In this document: positions 16,792 through 26,392 of the stretch, one piece after another | Layout of the letters: the number at the start of each line of letters is the position of its first letter | Position numbering within the stretch: position 1 is the first letter of the stretch | Notes under the pieces: generated by a model | What the model saw: only the letters and a program-made list of their open reading frames with translations | Database searches by the model: none | What the model was told of the DNA's origin: nothing | Program-made: the position numbers and the translations under genes | NCBI RefSeq assembly: GCF_000016065.1 | Contig: NC_009092.1 | Location: 4,030,001 to 4,094,000 of the forward strand | Reading direction: 5' to 3' | Length of the DNA: 64,000 nucleotides | Origin: Shewanella loihica PV-4 | Lineage (GTDB): Bacteria > Pseudomonadota > Gammaproteobacteria > Enterobacterales > Shewanellaceae

Positions 16792-18933
16792 GTGGCAAGA
16801 TTGATGCACCATGCGAGGCAAGCAAAATGGATTTTATTGACCCTGTTGGCACTCATGCTGGCACTTATGTTAGCCATGCCCAGCTATGCCCTGTTTGTCA
16901 GCCCGCCCAAAGATCCCCAGCCCATTCTGCATGAGCTGTTCCCCGAGGCGACACGCATCTCAGACAAACAGGGCGAGCCCGCCCTGTGGACCATCTACAA
17001 AGATCAGCAGATCCTGGGCTATGGCTTCGAGACAAATGATATCGCCCGCATCCCCGCCTACTCGGGCGAGCCGGTCAACATCCTGGTAGCCATCGACCCA
17101 GAGGGTAAATACCTGGGCGCCAAGGTGCTGGAGCACCACGAACCCATCATCCTGGCGGGGATCCCAGAGAGCAAGCTGTGGAAATTTGCCGAGCAATACA
17201 CCGGGCTGTCGGTCAAAGACAGGCTCAAGGTGGGCGGCAACGAGAAGGAGGGCATAGTCGCCATCGACGGCCTCTCGGGCGCGACCGTGACCGTCATGGT
17301 GATGAACGTCGCCATCACCAAGGCCGCTACCCAGGCCGCCATCGCGCTCGGGATCATCGAGCAGCAGGCCGACCAGATCCAGCCAATCTCCACCATCAAG
17401 CAGGAACTCTTCACCCCAGCTAACTGGACCGAGCTGACCGGCGATGGCTCGATTCGCAAACTCTACCTGACCCGCGGCGCCGTTGACGACGCCTTCGAGG
17501 GCACCGCCGCCGAGGAGGTCGACAAGGCCAGCGACGATGAGAAGCAGGAGATGTTTGCCGAGATCTATTACACCTTGGCGGACATCCCTACTATAGGCAA
17601 GAACCTCTTCGGCGAGGCCGACTATCAGTGGCTGATGCAGACGCTGCAACCCGGCGAGCACCTGGTGGCCGTCATGGGCAATGGCTACTCCTTCAAGGGC
17701 TCTGGCTATGTGCGTGGCGGCATCTTCGATCGCATACAGGTGCATCAGAAAGATAACGCCATCTCCTTCAGGGATCTGGACCACAACCGCATCAGCGACC
17801 TCTACATCCAGGGCGCCCCCAAGTTCAACGAGATGTCAGTGTTTCGCATCGCCCAGCACCACGAGTTCGACCCAGGTAGCAGCTGGCAGTTTGAACTACT
17901 GGTGCGCCGCCAGACCGGCCCTATCGATAGCATATTCACCAGCTTCAAGGGGCAGTACGACCCGCTGGGCAAGTATGTCGACACTCCGGCGGCCATAGTG
18001 CCCGAGCCGGAGCTCACCATGGTGCAGCAGATCTGGCACGACAGACAGCTGGAGGTGGTGCTACTGCTGATCCTCATGGGGGTCTTGCTGCTGATCCTCT
18101 TCTTCCAGGACATACTGGTGCGCCACCCTACCTTCATGCACCGCCTGCGTCACGGCTTCCTGGTGGTTACCGTGGTGGTGATCGGCTGGAGCTGGGGCGG
18201 ACAGCTCTCTGTGGTTAACGTGTTTACCTTCCTGCACGCCCTGATGAAGGATTTCTCTTGGGATCTCTTCCTGCTCGATCCCATCATCTTCATTCTCTGG
18301 TGCGCCGCTGCTGTGACCATGCTGCTGTGGGGACGCGCCGTCTACTGCGGCTGGCTCTGCCCCTTCGGTGCCCTGCAGGAGTTGGTCAATGTCATGGGCC
18401 GCTACTTCAAGCTACCGCAGGTCGAGCTGCCCTTCGCCGTACATGAGCGCCTATGGGCCATCAAGTACCTCATCCTGTTGGCGCTGTTTGGCCTGTCGCT
18501 GGACTCGCTAGCCATGGCTGAGCAATTTGCCGAGATAGAGCCCTTCAAGACCACCTTCTTGCTCAAGTTCGATCGCGAGTGGCCCTTCATTCTCTGGGCG
18601 CTGCTGATGATCTTCTCCAGCCTGTTTAATCGCAAGACCTTCTGCCGCTATCTCTGCCCGCTGGGTGCGGCCTTGTCGGTGAGCAACAGCGTGCGTCTGT
18701 TCGACTGGCTCAAGCGCCGCCCCGAGTGCGGTACGCCCTGTAAGACCTGTGCCAAGGAGTGCGAGATCCAGGCGATTCATCCCAACGGGGTGATCAACAT
18801 GCGCGAGTGCCACTACTGCCTCGACTGTCAGGTGACCTATTTCAACGAAGAGAAGTGCCCACCGCTGAAAAAACTGGCGCGCAAACGCCAGCAATACAAA
18901 GACCAAGAGATCCCAACGGTCACCGCCGTATAG
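16792..18933 (+). CDS. nosR: NosR, membrane flavo-iron-sulfur protein required for N2O reduction
   Basis: 713 residues from GTG at 16792, which has TAGGAG at the right spacing; a longer frame to 16723 lies upstream of the predicted transcript start and is rejected. N-terminal signal/anchor helix, then a periplasmic FMN-binding domain with the threonine flavinylation motif SGAT (DGLSGATVTVMV). Several transmembrane helices follow from about residue 420, two CxxxCP motifs (YCGWLCPFGALQ, FCRYLCPLGAAL), and a C-terminal ferredoxin-like domain with two Cys clusters (CGTPCKTCAKEC and CHYCLDC). NosR passes electrons to, or activates, NosZ. Confidence 0.96.
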   Translation: MARLMHHARQAKWILLTLLALMLALMLAMPSYALFVSPPKDPQPILHELFPEATRISDKQGEPALWTIYKDQQILGYGFETNDIARIPAYSGEPVNILVAIDPEGKYLGAKVLEHHEPIILAGIPESKLWKFAEQYTGLSVKDRLKVGGNEKEGIVAIDGLSGATVTVMVMNVAITKAATQAAIALGIIEQQADQIQPISTIKQELFTPANWTELTGDGSIRKLYLTRGAVDDAFEGTAAEEVDKASDDEKQEMFAEIYYTLADIPTIGKNLFGEADYQWLMQTLQPGEHLVAVMGNGYSFKGSGYVRGGIFDRIQVHQKDNAISFRDLDHNRISDLYIQGAPKFNEMSVFRIAQHHEFDPGSSWQFELLVRRQTGPIDSIFTSFKGQYDPLGKYVDTPAAIVPEPELTMVQQIWHDRQLEVVLLLILMGVLLLILFFQDILVRHPTFMHRLRHGFLVVTVVVIGWSWGGQLSVVNVFTFLHALMKDFSWDLFLLDPIIFILWCAAAVTMLLWGRAVYCGWLCPFGALQELVNVMGRYFKLPQVELPFAVHERLWAIKYLILLALFGLSLDSLAMAEQFAEIEPFKTTFLLKFDREWPFILWALLMIFSSLFNRKTFCRYLCPLGAALSVSNSVRLFDWLKRRPECGTPCKTCAKECEIQAIHPNGVINMRECHYCLDCQVTYFNEEKCPPLKKLARKRQQYKDQEIPTVTAV

Positions 18934-18985
18934 GACGAATCAACACATATAAGTGCAGGTAACATAACTAAGATGGAGATGGACT

Positions 18986-20872
18986 ATGCAAGATAAGAAT
19001 AACAAACCAGCCAACCAGTTGGAGAACGCTGGTCGACGCGAGTTTATGGGCAAGACGGCCCTGCTGGGGGCGGGTGCAGTGGCCGCCCCCATGAGCGCCG
19101 CCATGTTCGCCTCGATGGCCAAGGCCCAGGCGGCCGAGGCCAGTAACAGCCCAGTGGTTCATCCAGGGGAGCTGGACGAATACTATGGTTTCTGGAGCGG
19201 TGGACACTCTGGCGAAGTCCGTATCATGGGCCTGCCCTCGATGCGAGAGCTGATGCGTATCCCGGTATTCAACATCGACAGCGCCACCGGCTGGGGCATC
19301 ACCAACGAGAGTAAGGCGGTCAAGGGCGAAAGCGCCCACCTGATGGCTGGCGACGCCCACCACCCACACATGAGCATGCAGGACGGCCGCTACGACGGTA
19401 AATATCTCTTCATCAACGACAAGGCCAACACCCGCGTGGCCCGTATCCGTTGTGACGTGATGAAGACAGATAAGATGATCACCATCCCCAACGCCCAGGC
19501 CATCCACGGCCTGCGGGTACAGAAGGTGCCTTACACTAAATATGTCATCTGTAACGGCGAATTCGAGGTCCCGCTGAACAACAATGGTAAGGAGACGCTG
19601 GAAGATGTCAGCACCTATCGCTCCCTGTTCAACGTGATCGATGCCGAGAAGATGGAGGTCGCCTTCCAGGTGATGGTAGACGGTAACCTGGATAACACAG
19701 ATGCCGACTACGACGGCAAGTACTTCGCCTCTACCTGCTACAACTCAGAGATGGGGATGAATCTCAGCGAGATGATCACCGCCGAGCGCGACCATGTGGT
19801 GATCTTCAACCTGGCCCGCTGTGAGGCCGCGGTCAAGGCCGGTAAGTTTAAGACCTACAATGGCAACAAGATCCCCGTGCTGGATGGTCGCAAGGGCTCA
19901 GATCTCACCCGTTATATTCCCGTTCCTAAGTCGCCACACGGCCTGAACACCTCGCCAAGCGGCAAGTACTTCGTCGCCAACGGCAAGCTATCACCGACCG
20001 TCTCTATCATCTCTATCGAAAAACTGGACGACCTGTTCGACGACAAGATCAAGCCAAGAGACGCCATCGTCGGTGAGCCAGAGCTGGGCCTTGGCCCGCT
20101 ACACACTGCGTTTGACAACAAGGGCTACGCCTACACCACCCTCTTCCTCGACAGCCAGATCGCCAAGTGGAACGTGGAAGAGGCGATTCAGGCCTACCAG
20201 GGCAAGAAGGTCAACTACCTGCGCCAGAAGCTGGACGTACACTATCAACCGGGCCACAACCACACCTCTCAGGGCGAAACTCGCGATGCCGATGGCAAGT
20301 GGTTGGTGTCTCTGTGTAAGTTCTCCAAGGACAGATTCCTGCCCGTTGGCCCGTTGCGCCCAGAGAACGATCAGCTGATCGACATCTCAGGCGATGAGAT
20401 GAAGCTGGTGCACGACGGCCCAACCTTCGCCGAGCCTCACGACTGCATCATAGTGCACCGTAGCAAGCTCAAGCCGAAGAAGCTGTGGACCCGAGACGAT
20501 CCGCTGTTTGCCGATACTGTGGCCATGGCCGAGAAAGATGGCGTGCGCCTGATGATGGACAACAAGGTGATCCGCGACGGCAACAAGGTCCGTGTCTACA
20601 TGACCTCGGTCGCGCCCAACTACGGCATGAGCGAGTTTAAAGTCAAGCTGGGCGACGAGGTTACCGTAGTGGTCACCAACCTGGATCAGGTGGAAGACGT
20701 GACCCACGGCTTCTGTATGACCAACCATGGCGTACAGATGGAGATTGGCCCACAGGCCACGGCATCTGTCACCTTCATCGCCGACAAGCCTGGGGTACAG
20801 TGGTACTACTGCAACTGGTTCTGTCACGCCCTGCACATGGAGATGCGTGGCCGCATGTTGGTAGAAGCCTAA
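18986..20872 (+). CDS. nosZ: Nitrous oxide reductase, Tat-exported (clade I)
   Basis: 628 residues; reduces N2O to N2 in the periplasm. A twin-arginine signal (RREFMG, Arg17-Arg18, then a hydrophobic Ala-rich stretch) marks the Tat-dependent clade I form. The propeller domain has the CuZ histidine cluster GDAHHPHM near residue 125 and further His in HGLR and HGLN. The C-terminal cupredoxin domain carries the CuA ligands in [12 protein letters not shown] (Cys609, Cys613, His617, Met620). The gene starts behind GGAG. All copper ligands I can check are present. Confidence 0.98.
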   Translation: MQDKNNKPANQLENAGRREFMGKTALLGAGAVAAPMSAAMFASMAKAQAAEASNSPVVHPGELDEYYGFWSGGHSGEVRIMGLPSMRELMRIPVFNIDSATGWGITNESKAVKGESAHLMAGDAHHPHMSMQDGRYDGKYLFINDKANTRVARIRCDVMKTDKMITIPNAQAIHGLRVQKVPYTKYVICNGEFEVPLNNNGKETLEDVSTYRSLFNVIDAEKMEVAFQVMVDGNLDNTDADYDGKYFASTCYNSEMGMNLSEMITAERDHVVIFNLARCEAAVKAGKFKTYNGNKIPVLDGRKGSDLTRYIPVPKSPHGLNTSPSGKYFVANGKLSPTVSIISIEKLDDLFDDKIKPRDAIVGEPELGLGPLHTAFDNKGYAYTTLFLDSQIAKWNVEEAIQAYQGKKVNYLRQKLDVHYQPGHNHTSQGETRDADGKWLVSLCKFSKDRFLPVGPLRPENDQLIDISGDEMKLVHDGPTFAEPHDCIIVHRSKLKPKKLWTRDDPLFADTVAMAEKDGVRLMMDNKVIRDGNKVRVYMTSVAPNYGMSEFKVKLGDEVTVVVTNLDQVEDVTHGFCMTNHGVQMEIGPQATASVTFIADKPGVQWYYCNWFCHALHMEMRGRMLVEA

Positions 20873-20998
20873 GTAAAATGCAGGCGTCTGATGCCCCCGC
20901 GTCAGGCGCCTGCCTTAACCCAGCGCTAGCGTAAATAAAAGCGATAACAACGAAAACCATAGCAACCAAAACGACAGACGCCAGAGGTGTAACAGACC

Positions 20999-22420
20999 TT
21001 GAACCACAAGCCAAACAGATCCACCGCCAAATCCGGTCTCGCCATAATGGCCTTGAGGCTTAGGCTAGCTCATGGCCTGGGTCTTTTTCACCAGTGCAGC
21101 CTGCTCGCTTCTAGTCTCTTCAGATTTAGCCTACTCTTTTTCAGCCTGCTCTCTTTCAGCCCGCTTAGTCAGGCCGCCTATATCGAGGTGAGTCCAGAGC
21201 AAGACCTGCAGCAGGTGCTCGACCAGGCTCAGATGGGCGATAATATTCAGTTGCAGCCGGGTCGCTACCTTGGCAACTTCGTCATCAAACAGGGGATACG
21301 CCTTATTGGCGCCGACGACTATACCAGCATCATAGACGCCCAAGGCAAGGGCAATGCCCTGCTGCTGCAAAGCTCCAAGGTCACCATAGAGAGACTCAAG
21401 ATAGTCAACTGGGGCGACGATCTTACCGCCCAGGATGCCGGCATCTATTCGGATCAGAGCGCCAGCGAACTCGTCATCAGAGAGAACCGCCTACAGGGCG
21501 ACGGCTTCGGTATCTGGCTGCAAAAAGGCAAGGAGATCAAGGTTCACCATAACCGCATTCAGGGCAATCCGGGGCTGCGCTCCGCCGACAGAGGCAACGG
21601 CATTCAGCTCTCCATAGTGCAGAACGTCGAGGTCAGCGACAACGAGGTCAACCAGACCCGCGACGGCATCTACATCATCTCCAGCCAACACAACACGATT
21701 AAAAACAACACCATGCATAACCTGCGCTACGGGATCCACTACATGTATTCCCACAGTAATCGCGTGCAGGACAACCTGGCCTACGACACCCGCGCCGGTT
21801 ATGCCCTGATGAGTTCACGCCAGCTCACCGTGAGCGGCAACGAGAGCCGCGACAGCCAGGACTACGGCTTCTTGATGAACTTCATCACCTACTCGGAGAT
21901 CAGCCATAACCGCATCTATCGAGTCTGGACCAAGCCGGAAAACAAGGTGCTGGGTCGTGAGGGCAAGGGGCTGTTTGTCTATAACTCGGCCTACAACAGC
22001 ATCAATCACAACCTGATCGACACCGCCGAGATCGGCATCCACCTCACCGCAGGCTCTGAGCACACCAAGGTATTTGGTAACAGCTTCATCAACAATCCGG
22101 TGCAGGTGAAATATGTGGCCAACCGTCAGGCCGAATGGAGCCAGGATGGCAGAGGCAACTTCTGGAGCAACTACCTGGGCTGGGATCTCGACAACGATGG
22201 CTTCGGCGATCGCCCCTTCGAGCCCAACGACGGCATCGACAAGCTGATCTGGCAATACCCTGAGGCCAAGATGCTACTGGACAGCCCGGCGGTGCTTATC
22301 CTGCGCTGGATTCAGACCCAGTTTCCCGTGCTCAAACCCGTGGGCGTCAAAGACAGTTTTCCACTCATGCAGGCGCCACCTCTGGCTGGCCAGCAGGCAG
22401 TAATTAATGAGGCAGAGTGA
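20999..22420 (+). CDS. nosD: NosD, periplasmic copper-site maturation protein
   Basis: 473 residues if the TTG at 20999 is used (AGAGG about 12 bases upstream); ATG at 21047 is an alternative that leaves the signal peptide intact. After a long hydrophobic leader (FSLLFFSLLSFSPLSQAA) comes a right-handed beta-helix made of CASH-type repeats (IRENRLQGDGFGIWL, VSDNEVNQTRDGIYI, IKNNTMHNLRYGIHYM). NosD works with the NosFY transporter to supply the sulfur/copper needed for the CuZ site of NosZ. It nearly abuts nosF. Confidence 0.93.
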   Translation: MNHKPNRSTAKSGLAIMALRLRLAHGLGLFHQCSLLASSLFRFSLLFFSLLSFSPLSQAAYIEVSPEQDLQQVLDQAQMGDNIQLQPGRYLGNFVIKQGIRLIGADDYTSIIDAQGKGNALLLQSSKVTIERLKIVNWGDDLTAQDAGIYSDQSASELVIRENRLQGDGFGIWLQKGKEIKVHHNRIQGNPGLRSADRGNGIQLSIVQNVEVSDNEVNQTRDGIYIISSQHNTIKNNTMHNLRYGIHYMYSHSNRVQDNLAYDTRAGYALMSSRQLTVSGNESRDSQDYGFLMNFITYSEISHNRIYRVWTKPENKVLGREGKGLFVYNSAYNSINHNLIDTAEIGIHLTAGSEHTKVFGNSFINNPVQVKYVANRQAEWSQDGRGNFWSNYLGWDLDNDGFGDRPFEPNDGIDKLIWQYPEAKMLLDSPAVLILRWIQTQFPVLKPVGVKDSFPLMQAPPLAGQQAVINEAE

Positions 22421-22424
22421 CACA

Positions 22425-23393
22425 ATGCAAGCATCTTCTCCTTCAAGGCCCATCGTCTCCCTGAGCGGCGTCGCCAAGCGCTATGCCAAGGTATCGGCCC
22501 TCGAACGTATCGACTTCGAACTCTTTCCCGGCGAAGTCATGGGGCTGTTCGGCCACAATGGCGCGGGCAAGACCACCATAATGAAGCTGATCCTGGGGAT
22601 CATCCCGGCCTCAGACGGTCAGGTAAAGGTATTCGGCCAGGATCCTCTCTCCAAACAGGCCTTCGAGGCGCGCAAGCAGGTCGGCTACCTGCCGGAAAAT
22701 GTCAGCTTCTACGACCAGCTCACCGGCCGCGAGGTACTGCGCTACTTCGCCCGGCTCAAGTCTGTACCCAAACAGGCGATCGAACAGCTGCTGGAACAGG
22801 TAGGCCTGACCCACGCCATGGACCGCCAGGTGAAGACCTACTCTAAGGGGATGCGTCAGCGGCTGGGGCTGGCCCAGGCCTTCCTCGGCAGCCCCAAGTT
22901 GCTGCTGCTGGATGAACCGACCGTGGGGCTGGATCCCATCGCCACCCAGGAGTTTTACGCCAGCGTCGATAAGCTCAAGAGCGAGGGGGCCAGCATCATA
23001 CTCTGCTCCCATGTGCTGCCGGGCGTCGAGCAGCATATCGACCGCGCGCTGATCATCTCAGGCGGTCGCCTGCTGGCCAAGGGCAGCCTGAGCGAGCTCA
23101 GACAACAGGCCCAGCTCCCCGTCGCCATCAAGACCCAAGGACTCAACGGCGCCCTGAAACAGGATGCCCGCTTCACCCCCTATCTCATCGCCCCGGATCA
23201 GCTGCTGGTGCCCGAGCAGGAGAAACTCGCCATCATACGTCAGCTGGTAGAACTGGATCAGCTGGGGGATATTCGTGTCGAGCCGGCGGATCTGGAACGT
23301 GTCTATCAGCACTACCTGGGTCAGCGCCCAAGTAAGGCGCATAAAGGGGACAACGAAATAGAGATTAGCCATCAAGGAGGGCAGATACAATGA
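22425..23393 (+). CDS. nosF: NosF, ABC transporter ATPase for NosZ maturation
   Basis: 322 residues from ATG at 22425, four bases after the nosD stop; ATG at 22407, overlapping nosD, is possible. Walker A GHNGAGKTT, Q-loop in GYLPENVSFYDQ, signature YSKGMRQRLGLAQ, Walker B LLLLDEPTVGLDP and the switch histidine in LCSHVLPG are all intact. It powers the NosY permease. The 3' end overlaps nosY by 4 bases, giving translational coupling. Confidence 0.96.
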   Translation: MQASSPSRPIVSLSGVAKRYAKVSALERIDFELFPGEVMGLFGHNGAGKTTIMKLILGIIPASDGQVKVFGQDPLSKQAFEARKQVGYLPENVSFYDQLTGREVLRYFARLKSVPKQAIEQLLEQVGLTHAMDRQVKTYSKGMRQRLGLAQAFLGSPKLLLLDEPTVGLDPIATQEFYASVDKLKSEGASIILCSHVLPGVEQHIDRALIISGGRLLAKGSLSELRQQAQLPVAIKTQGLNGALKQDARFTPYLIAPDQLLVPEQEKLAIIRQLVELDQLGDIRVEPADLERVYQHYLGQRPSKAHKGDNEIEISHQGGQIQ

Positions 23394-24208
23394 ATGCCAT
23401 TCTCGCCGTCGCCATCAAAGAGTTTCAAGACGGGCTACGTAACCGCTGGCTGATCTCCATCACCCTCATCTTCGCCGTGCTCTCCCTGGGACTCAGCTAC
23501 TATGGCTCGGTCGCCTCGGGGCAGTTGGGCACGGCATCGCTGTCGTCCACCATCGCCAGCCTGTCGAGCCTGGCGGTGTTTCTGATCCCGCTGATCGCCT
23601 TGCTGCTGGCCTACGACAGCTTCGTCGGCGAGCAGGAGGCCGGCACCCTGCTCTTGCTGCTCACCTACCCCATCAGCCACACCCAGCTCTTGCTGGGCAA
23701 GTTTGTCGGCCAGGGCGCCATCATGGCACTGGCCACCAGCCTGGGCTTCGGTAGCGCCGCGCTGCTACTGGCCAGCCAGTCCGACGCCAGCGCCGTGCTG
23801 CAGAGCTTCGGCCTCTTCATCGCCACGGCCATCTTGCTCGGCCTCTGCTTCATCAGCATCGCCTATGTGATCAGCCTGTCGGTGAGTGAGAAGTCCAAGG
23901 CCGCCGGGCTGGCGCTGATGCTCTGGTTCTTCTTCGTATTGGTGTTCGACCTCGCCCTGCTGGCGGTTTTGGTGGGCATAGAGGAGGGGCTGAGTCAGCA
24001 ACAGCTGGTGCAGCTGATGATGCTCAATCCGGCGGATCTCTTCCGTCTGGTGAATCTGGCCAGCCTGGATACCAAGGATATCAACGGTGTGCTGGCGGTG
24101 GCCATCAACAGCAGCATGTCGGCCGGCAGTCTATTCTCACTGCTACTGGCCTGGGTATTCGCCCCGCTCTCTTTAGCCGCCCTCATCTTTAACAGGAAGA
24201 CACTCTAA
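23390..24208 (+). CDS. nosY: NosY, ABC transporter permease for NosZ maturation
   Basis: 272 residues with six predicted transmembrane helices. The large loop starting YDSFVGEQEAGTLLLLLTYPIS is typical of ABC-2-type permeases including NosY. Start overlaps the nosF stop by 4 bases and its stop overlaps the nosL start by 1 base, so F-Y-L are tightly coupled. It pairs with NosF and periplasmic NosD. Confidence 0.95.
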   Translation: MNAILAVAIKEFQDGLRNRWLISITLIFAVLSLGLSYYGSVASGQLGTASLSSTIASLSSLAVFLIPLIALLLAYDSFVGEQEAGTLLLLLTYPISHTQLLLGKFVGQGAIMALATSLGFGSAALLLASQSDASAVLQSFGLFIATAILLGLCFISIAYVISLSVSEKSKAAGLALMLWFFFVLVFDLALLAVLVGIEEGLSQQQLVQLMMLNPADLFRLVNLASLDTKDINGVLAVAINSSMSAGSLFSLLLAWVFAPLSLAALIFNRKTL

Positions 24209-24729
24209 TGCGCCAAACCAGAATGCGCCAAACCAAGCTTACCAATTCGCCAGTTTTGATGAGTCTCATCAGTATCCTGCTGCTGGGGCTGAGCGCCTGC
24301 GGGCAAGAGAGTGAGCAAAACGCTATTCGTGAGGCGGTGGCCATGGAGCACGGCGACGAGTGTCACCTGTGCGGCATGTTGATCGGTAACTTCCCCGGCC
24401 CCAAGGGGGAGCTCTATCTCAAGACAGAAGAGACGGTGAAAAAGTTCTGCTCCACCCGGGATCTGTTTAGCTTCCTATTGGACCCTGAGTATCGCAAGCA
24501 GGTCAAGGAGATCTATGTGCACGACATGGCTAAAAGCCCCTGGCAGGCGCCGCTGGACAGTCACTTCATCGACGCCAGACAGGCCTGGTATGTGGTGGGT
24601 TCGAGCCAGACAGGTGCCATGGGCAAGACCCTAGCCAGCTTCGGTGAGCGGGAGGATGCCGAGGCCTTTGCCGCCGAGTTTGGCGGCCAGGTTTACCCCT
24701 TCGGGCAGCTCAGTCTCGCCATGCTCTAG
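24208..24729 (+). CDS. nosL: NosL, copper-binding outer-membrane lipoprotein
   Basis: 173 residues. The lipobox LLGLSACGQ marks a lipoprotein, with Cys at about residue 31. The metal site CHLCGM (in GDECHLCGMLIG) is the conserved NosL Cu(I)-binding motif. NosL delivers copper to NosZ. It is the last gene of nosRZDFYL; no nosX/apbE follows. The stop codon is embedded in repeated CTCTAG units. Confidence 0.95.
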   Translation: MRQTRMRQTKLTNSPVLMSLISILLLGLSACGQESEQNAIREAVAMEHGDECHLCGMLIGNFPGPKGELYLKTEETVKKFCSTRDLFSFLLDPEYRKQVKEIYVHDMAKSPWQAPLDSHFIDARQAWYVVGSSQTGAMGKTLASFGEREDAEAFAAEFGGQVYPFGQLSLAML

Positions 24730-24738
24730 ACTCTCTAT

Positions 24739-24757
24739 GCTCTAGCTCTAGCTCTAG
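24739..24757 (+). repeat. Short GCTCTA tandem repeat after nosL
   Basis: Three copies of GCTCTA, and ATGCTCTAG from the nosL end (24721-24729) recurs at 24737-24745. It is a local slippage-type repeat; I saw no clear terminator between the convergent nosL and efflux genes. Confidence 0.7.
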
Positions 24758-24775
24758 CAGGCAAAGTGCTAACCA

Positions 24776-26392
24776 CTAGGCGGCGTCGGGCTTAGGCTTG
24801 CGGATCATCAGTACGGCCACCACGGCCAGCATCAGCAGCACAGAGATGATCAGAAACACATCGTTGTAGGCCTGAATGTAGGCCTGCTGGGTCATGGTCT
24901 TGGCCAACATGGCCTTGGCCTGCGCCTGGGCGGTTACGGGATCCGAGCCTGCCTGCACAAACAGCTGACTGGTCTGCTGCAGATATTGATAGGCCTGGCC
25001 ACTCACCGCCGCCACCGTCTGTTTCATGTCCGCCAGATGGGTACGCGACTGATTGTCGATCAGGGTGGCCACCAGGGCGATACCGAAGGCGCCGCCGAGA
25101 TTACGGATCACATTGAGCACGGTCGAGGCCGACGGCGTCTGCTGGGCGCTGATATGCATGGTCGCAATAATACCGATAGGCACCAGGATAAAGGGCTGAC
25201 CAAGGGCCCTGACCACCTGGGCCGCGATCATCTGCTCACCGGCAAAGTCCAGCGTCATGTGGCTGTTCATGTAGTAACTCAGGGCAAACATGCTAAAACC
25301 GAAGGCGGCCAGGTACCGCCCGTCGAATCTCTGCAGCAATCTCGGCACCAGAGGCAGTACCAGCAGCTGAGGAAAGCCCATCCACATGATCACCTCACCG
25401 ATCTCCAGCGGACTATAGTCATGGATCTGCGACAGATAGAGGGGGATCATATAGATAGCCGAAAACAGCGCCATTCCCAGCAGAAAATAGGCCAAGGTCG
25501 ACAGGGCGAAATCACGCTGCCCCAGTAGCCTGAGGTTCACCAGCGGCGATGACTTTCGCAGCTGAATAAAGACAAACAGGGCTATGTTGATGGCGGCAAC
25601 GATCGCTAGATTCTGGATCAGCTCTGAACCAAACCAATCCTTACGATTGCCCTCCTCCAGCACCACCTCGAGGCACCCCATGCCCAGCGCCATGGTGACT
25701 ATGCCAGAGTAATCGGCGTTCTTCAGCTTATCCCAATCGATAGCCTGAGCTCTCAAACCATAGGCCAACATGGCCATCACCAGCAGCCCGGGGGGAATAT
25801 TAATATAGAAGAGATAGTGCCAGCTAAACTGCTCGGTGAGCCAGCCGCCCAGGGTGGGGCCGATAGATGGCGCGAAGGTGGCGGTGACACCAAACAGCGC
25901 CATGCCTGTGGCACGTTTCTCCTTGGGGAGCAGCTCCAAGATCAGCCGAAAGGCCAGCGGGATCAGCGCGCCGCCGAAGAAGCCCTGCAGGGCGCGAAAG
26001 GCGATCATCGCCTCCAGATTCCAGGCCAGCGAACAGAGAAACGAAGCCAAGATGAAGGCCGCCGTGGTCCACAGCAGATATCGCCTAACCGACAACCCCT
26101 GACTCAGCCAGCCCGATAGCGGGATGGCAATCATCTCGGCCACCAGGTAGGCGGTGGCTATCCAGGACCCCTCCTCCAACGTCGCGCCCAGACTGCCCTG
26201 GATCTCCTTCATCGAGGCGTTGGTGATCTGAATATCCAGGATCGCCATGAAGGCGCCCAGCAGGCCGGCAAACACGGCGACCCAGGAGCGAAAGCTGCCG
26301 CGCTCATAGCCCTGGGGCTTAGTCGCCTGGGGAGGAACGACTTGCTCTGCTATCTCGGCAGGAATTTCCTGGGTGGCGCTCACGCTGCTCAT
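24776..26392 (-). CDS. EmrB/QacA-type MFS multidrug transporter (DHA2, 14 helices)
   Basis: 538 residues with about 14 transmembrane helices. DHA2 motifs include LDIQITNASMKEIQGSL in TM1 and PSIGPTLGGWLTE (motif C, antiporter). It exports drugs or other hydrophobic compounds driven by the proton gradient. The start overlaps the stop of the EmrA-like gene by 4 bases (26389-26392), so the two are one operon. The substrate is not deducible. Confidence 0.93.
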   Translation of the reverse strand: MSSVSATQEIPAEIAEQVVPPQATKPQGYERGSFRSWVAVFAGLLGAFMAILDIQITNASMKEIQGSLGATLEEGSWIATAYLVAEMIAIPLSGWLSQGLSVRRYLLWTTAAFILASFLCSLAWNLEAMIAFRALQGFFGGALIPLAFRLILELLPKEKRATGMALFGVTATFAPSIGPTLGGWLTEQFSWHYLFYINIPPGLLVMAMLAYGLRAQAIDWDKLKNADYSGIVTMALGMGCLEVVLEEGNRKDWFGSELIQNLAIVAAINIALFVFIQLRKSSPLVNLRLLGQRDFALSTLAYFLLGMALFSAIYMIPLYLSQIHDYSPLEIGEVIMWMGFPQLLVLPLVPRLLQRFDGRYLAAFGFSMFALSYYMNSHMTLDFAGEQMIAAQVVRALGQPFILVPIGIIATMHISAQQTPSASTVLNVIRNLGGAFGIALVATLIDNQSRTHLADMKQTVAAVSGQAYQYLQQTSQLFVQAGSDPVTAQAQAKAMLAKTMTQQAYIQAYNDVFLIISVLLMLAVVAVLMIRKPKPDAA

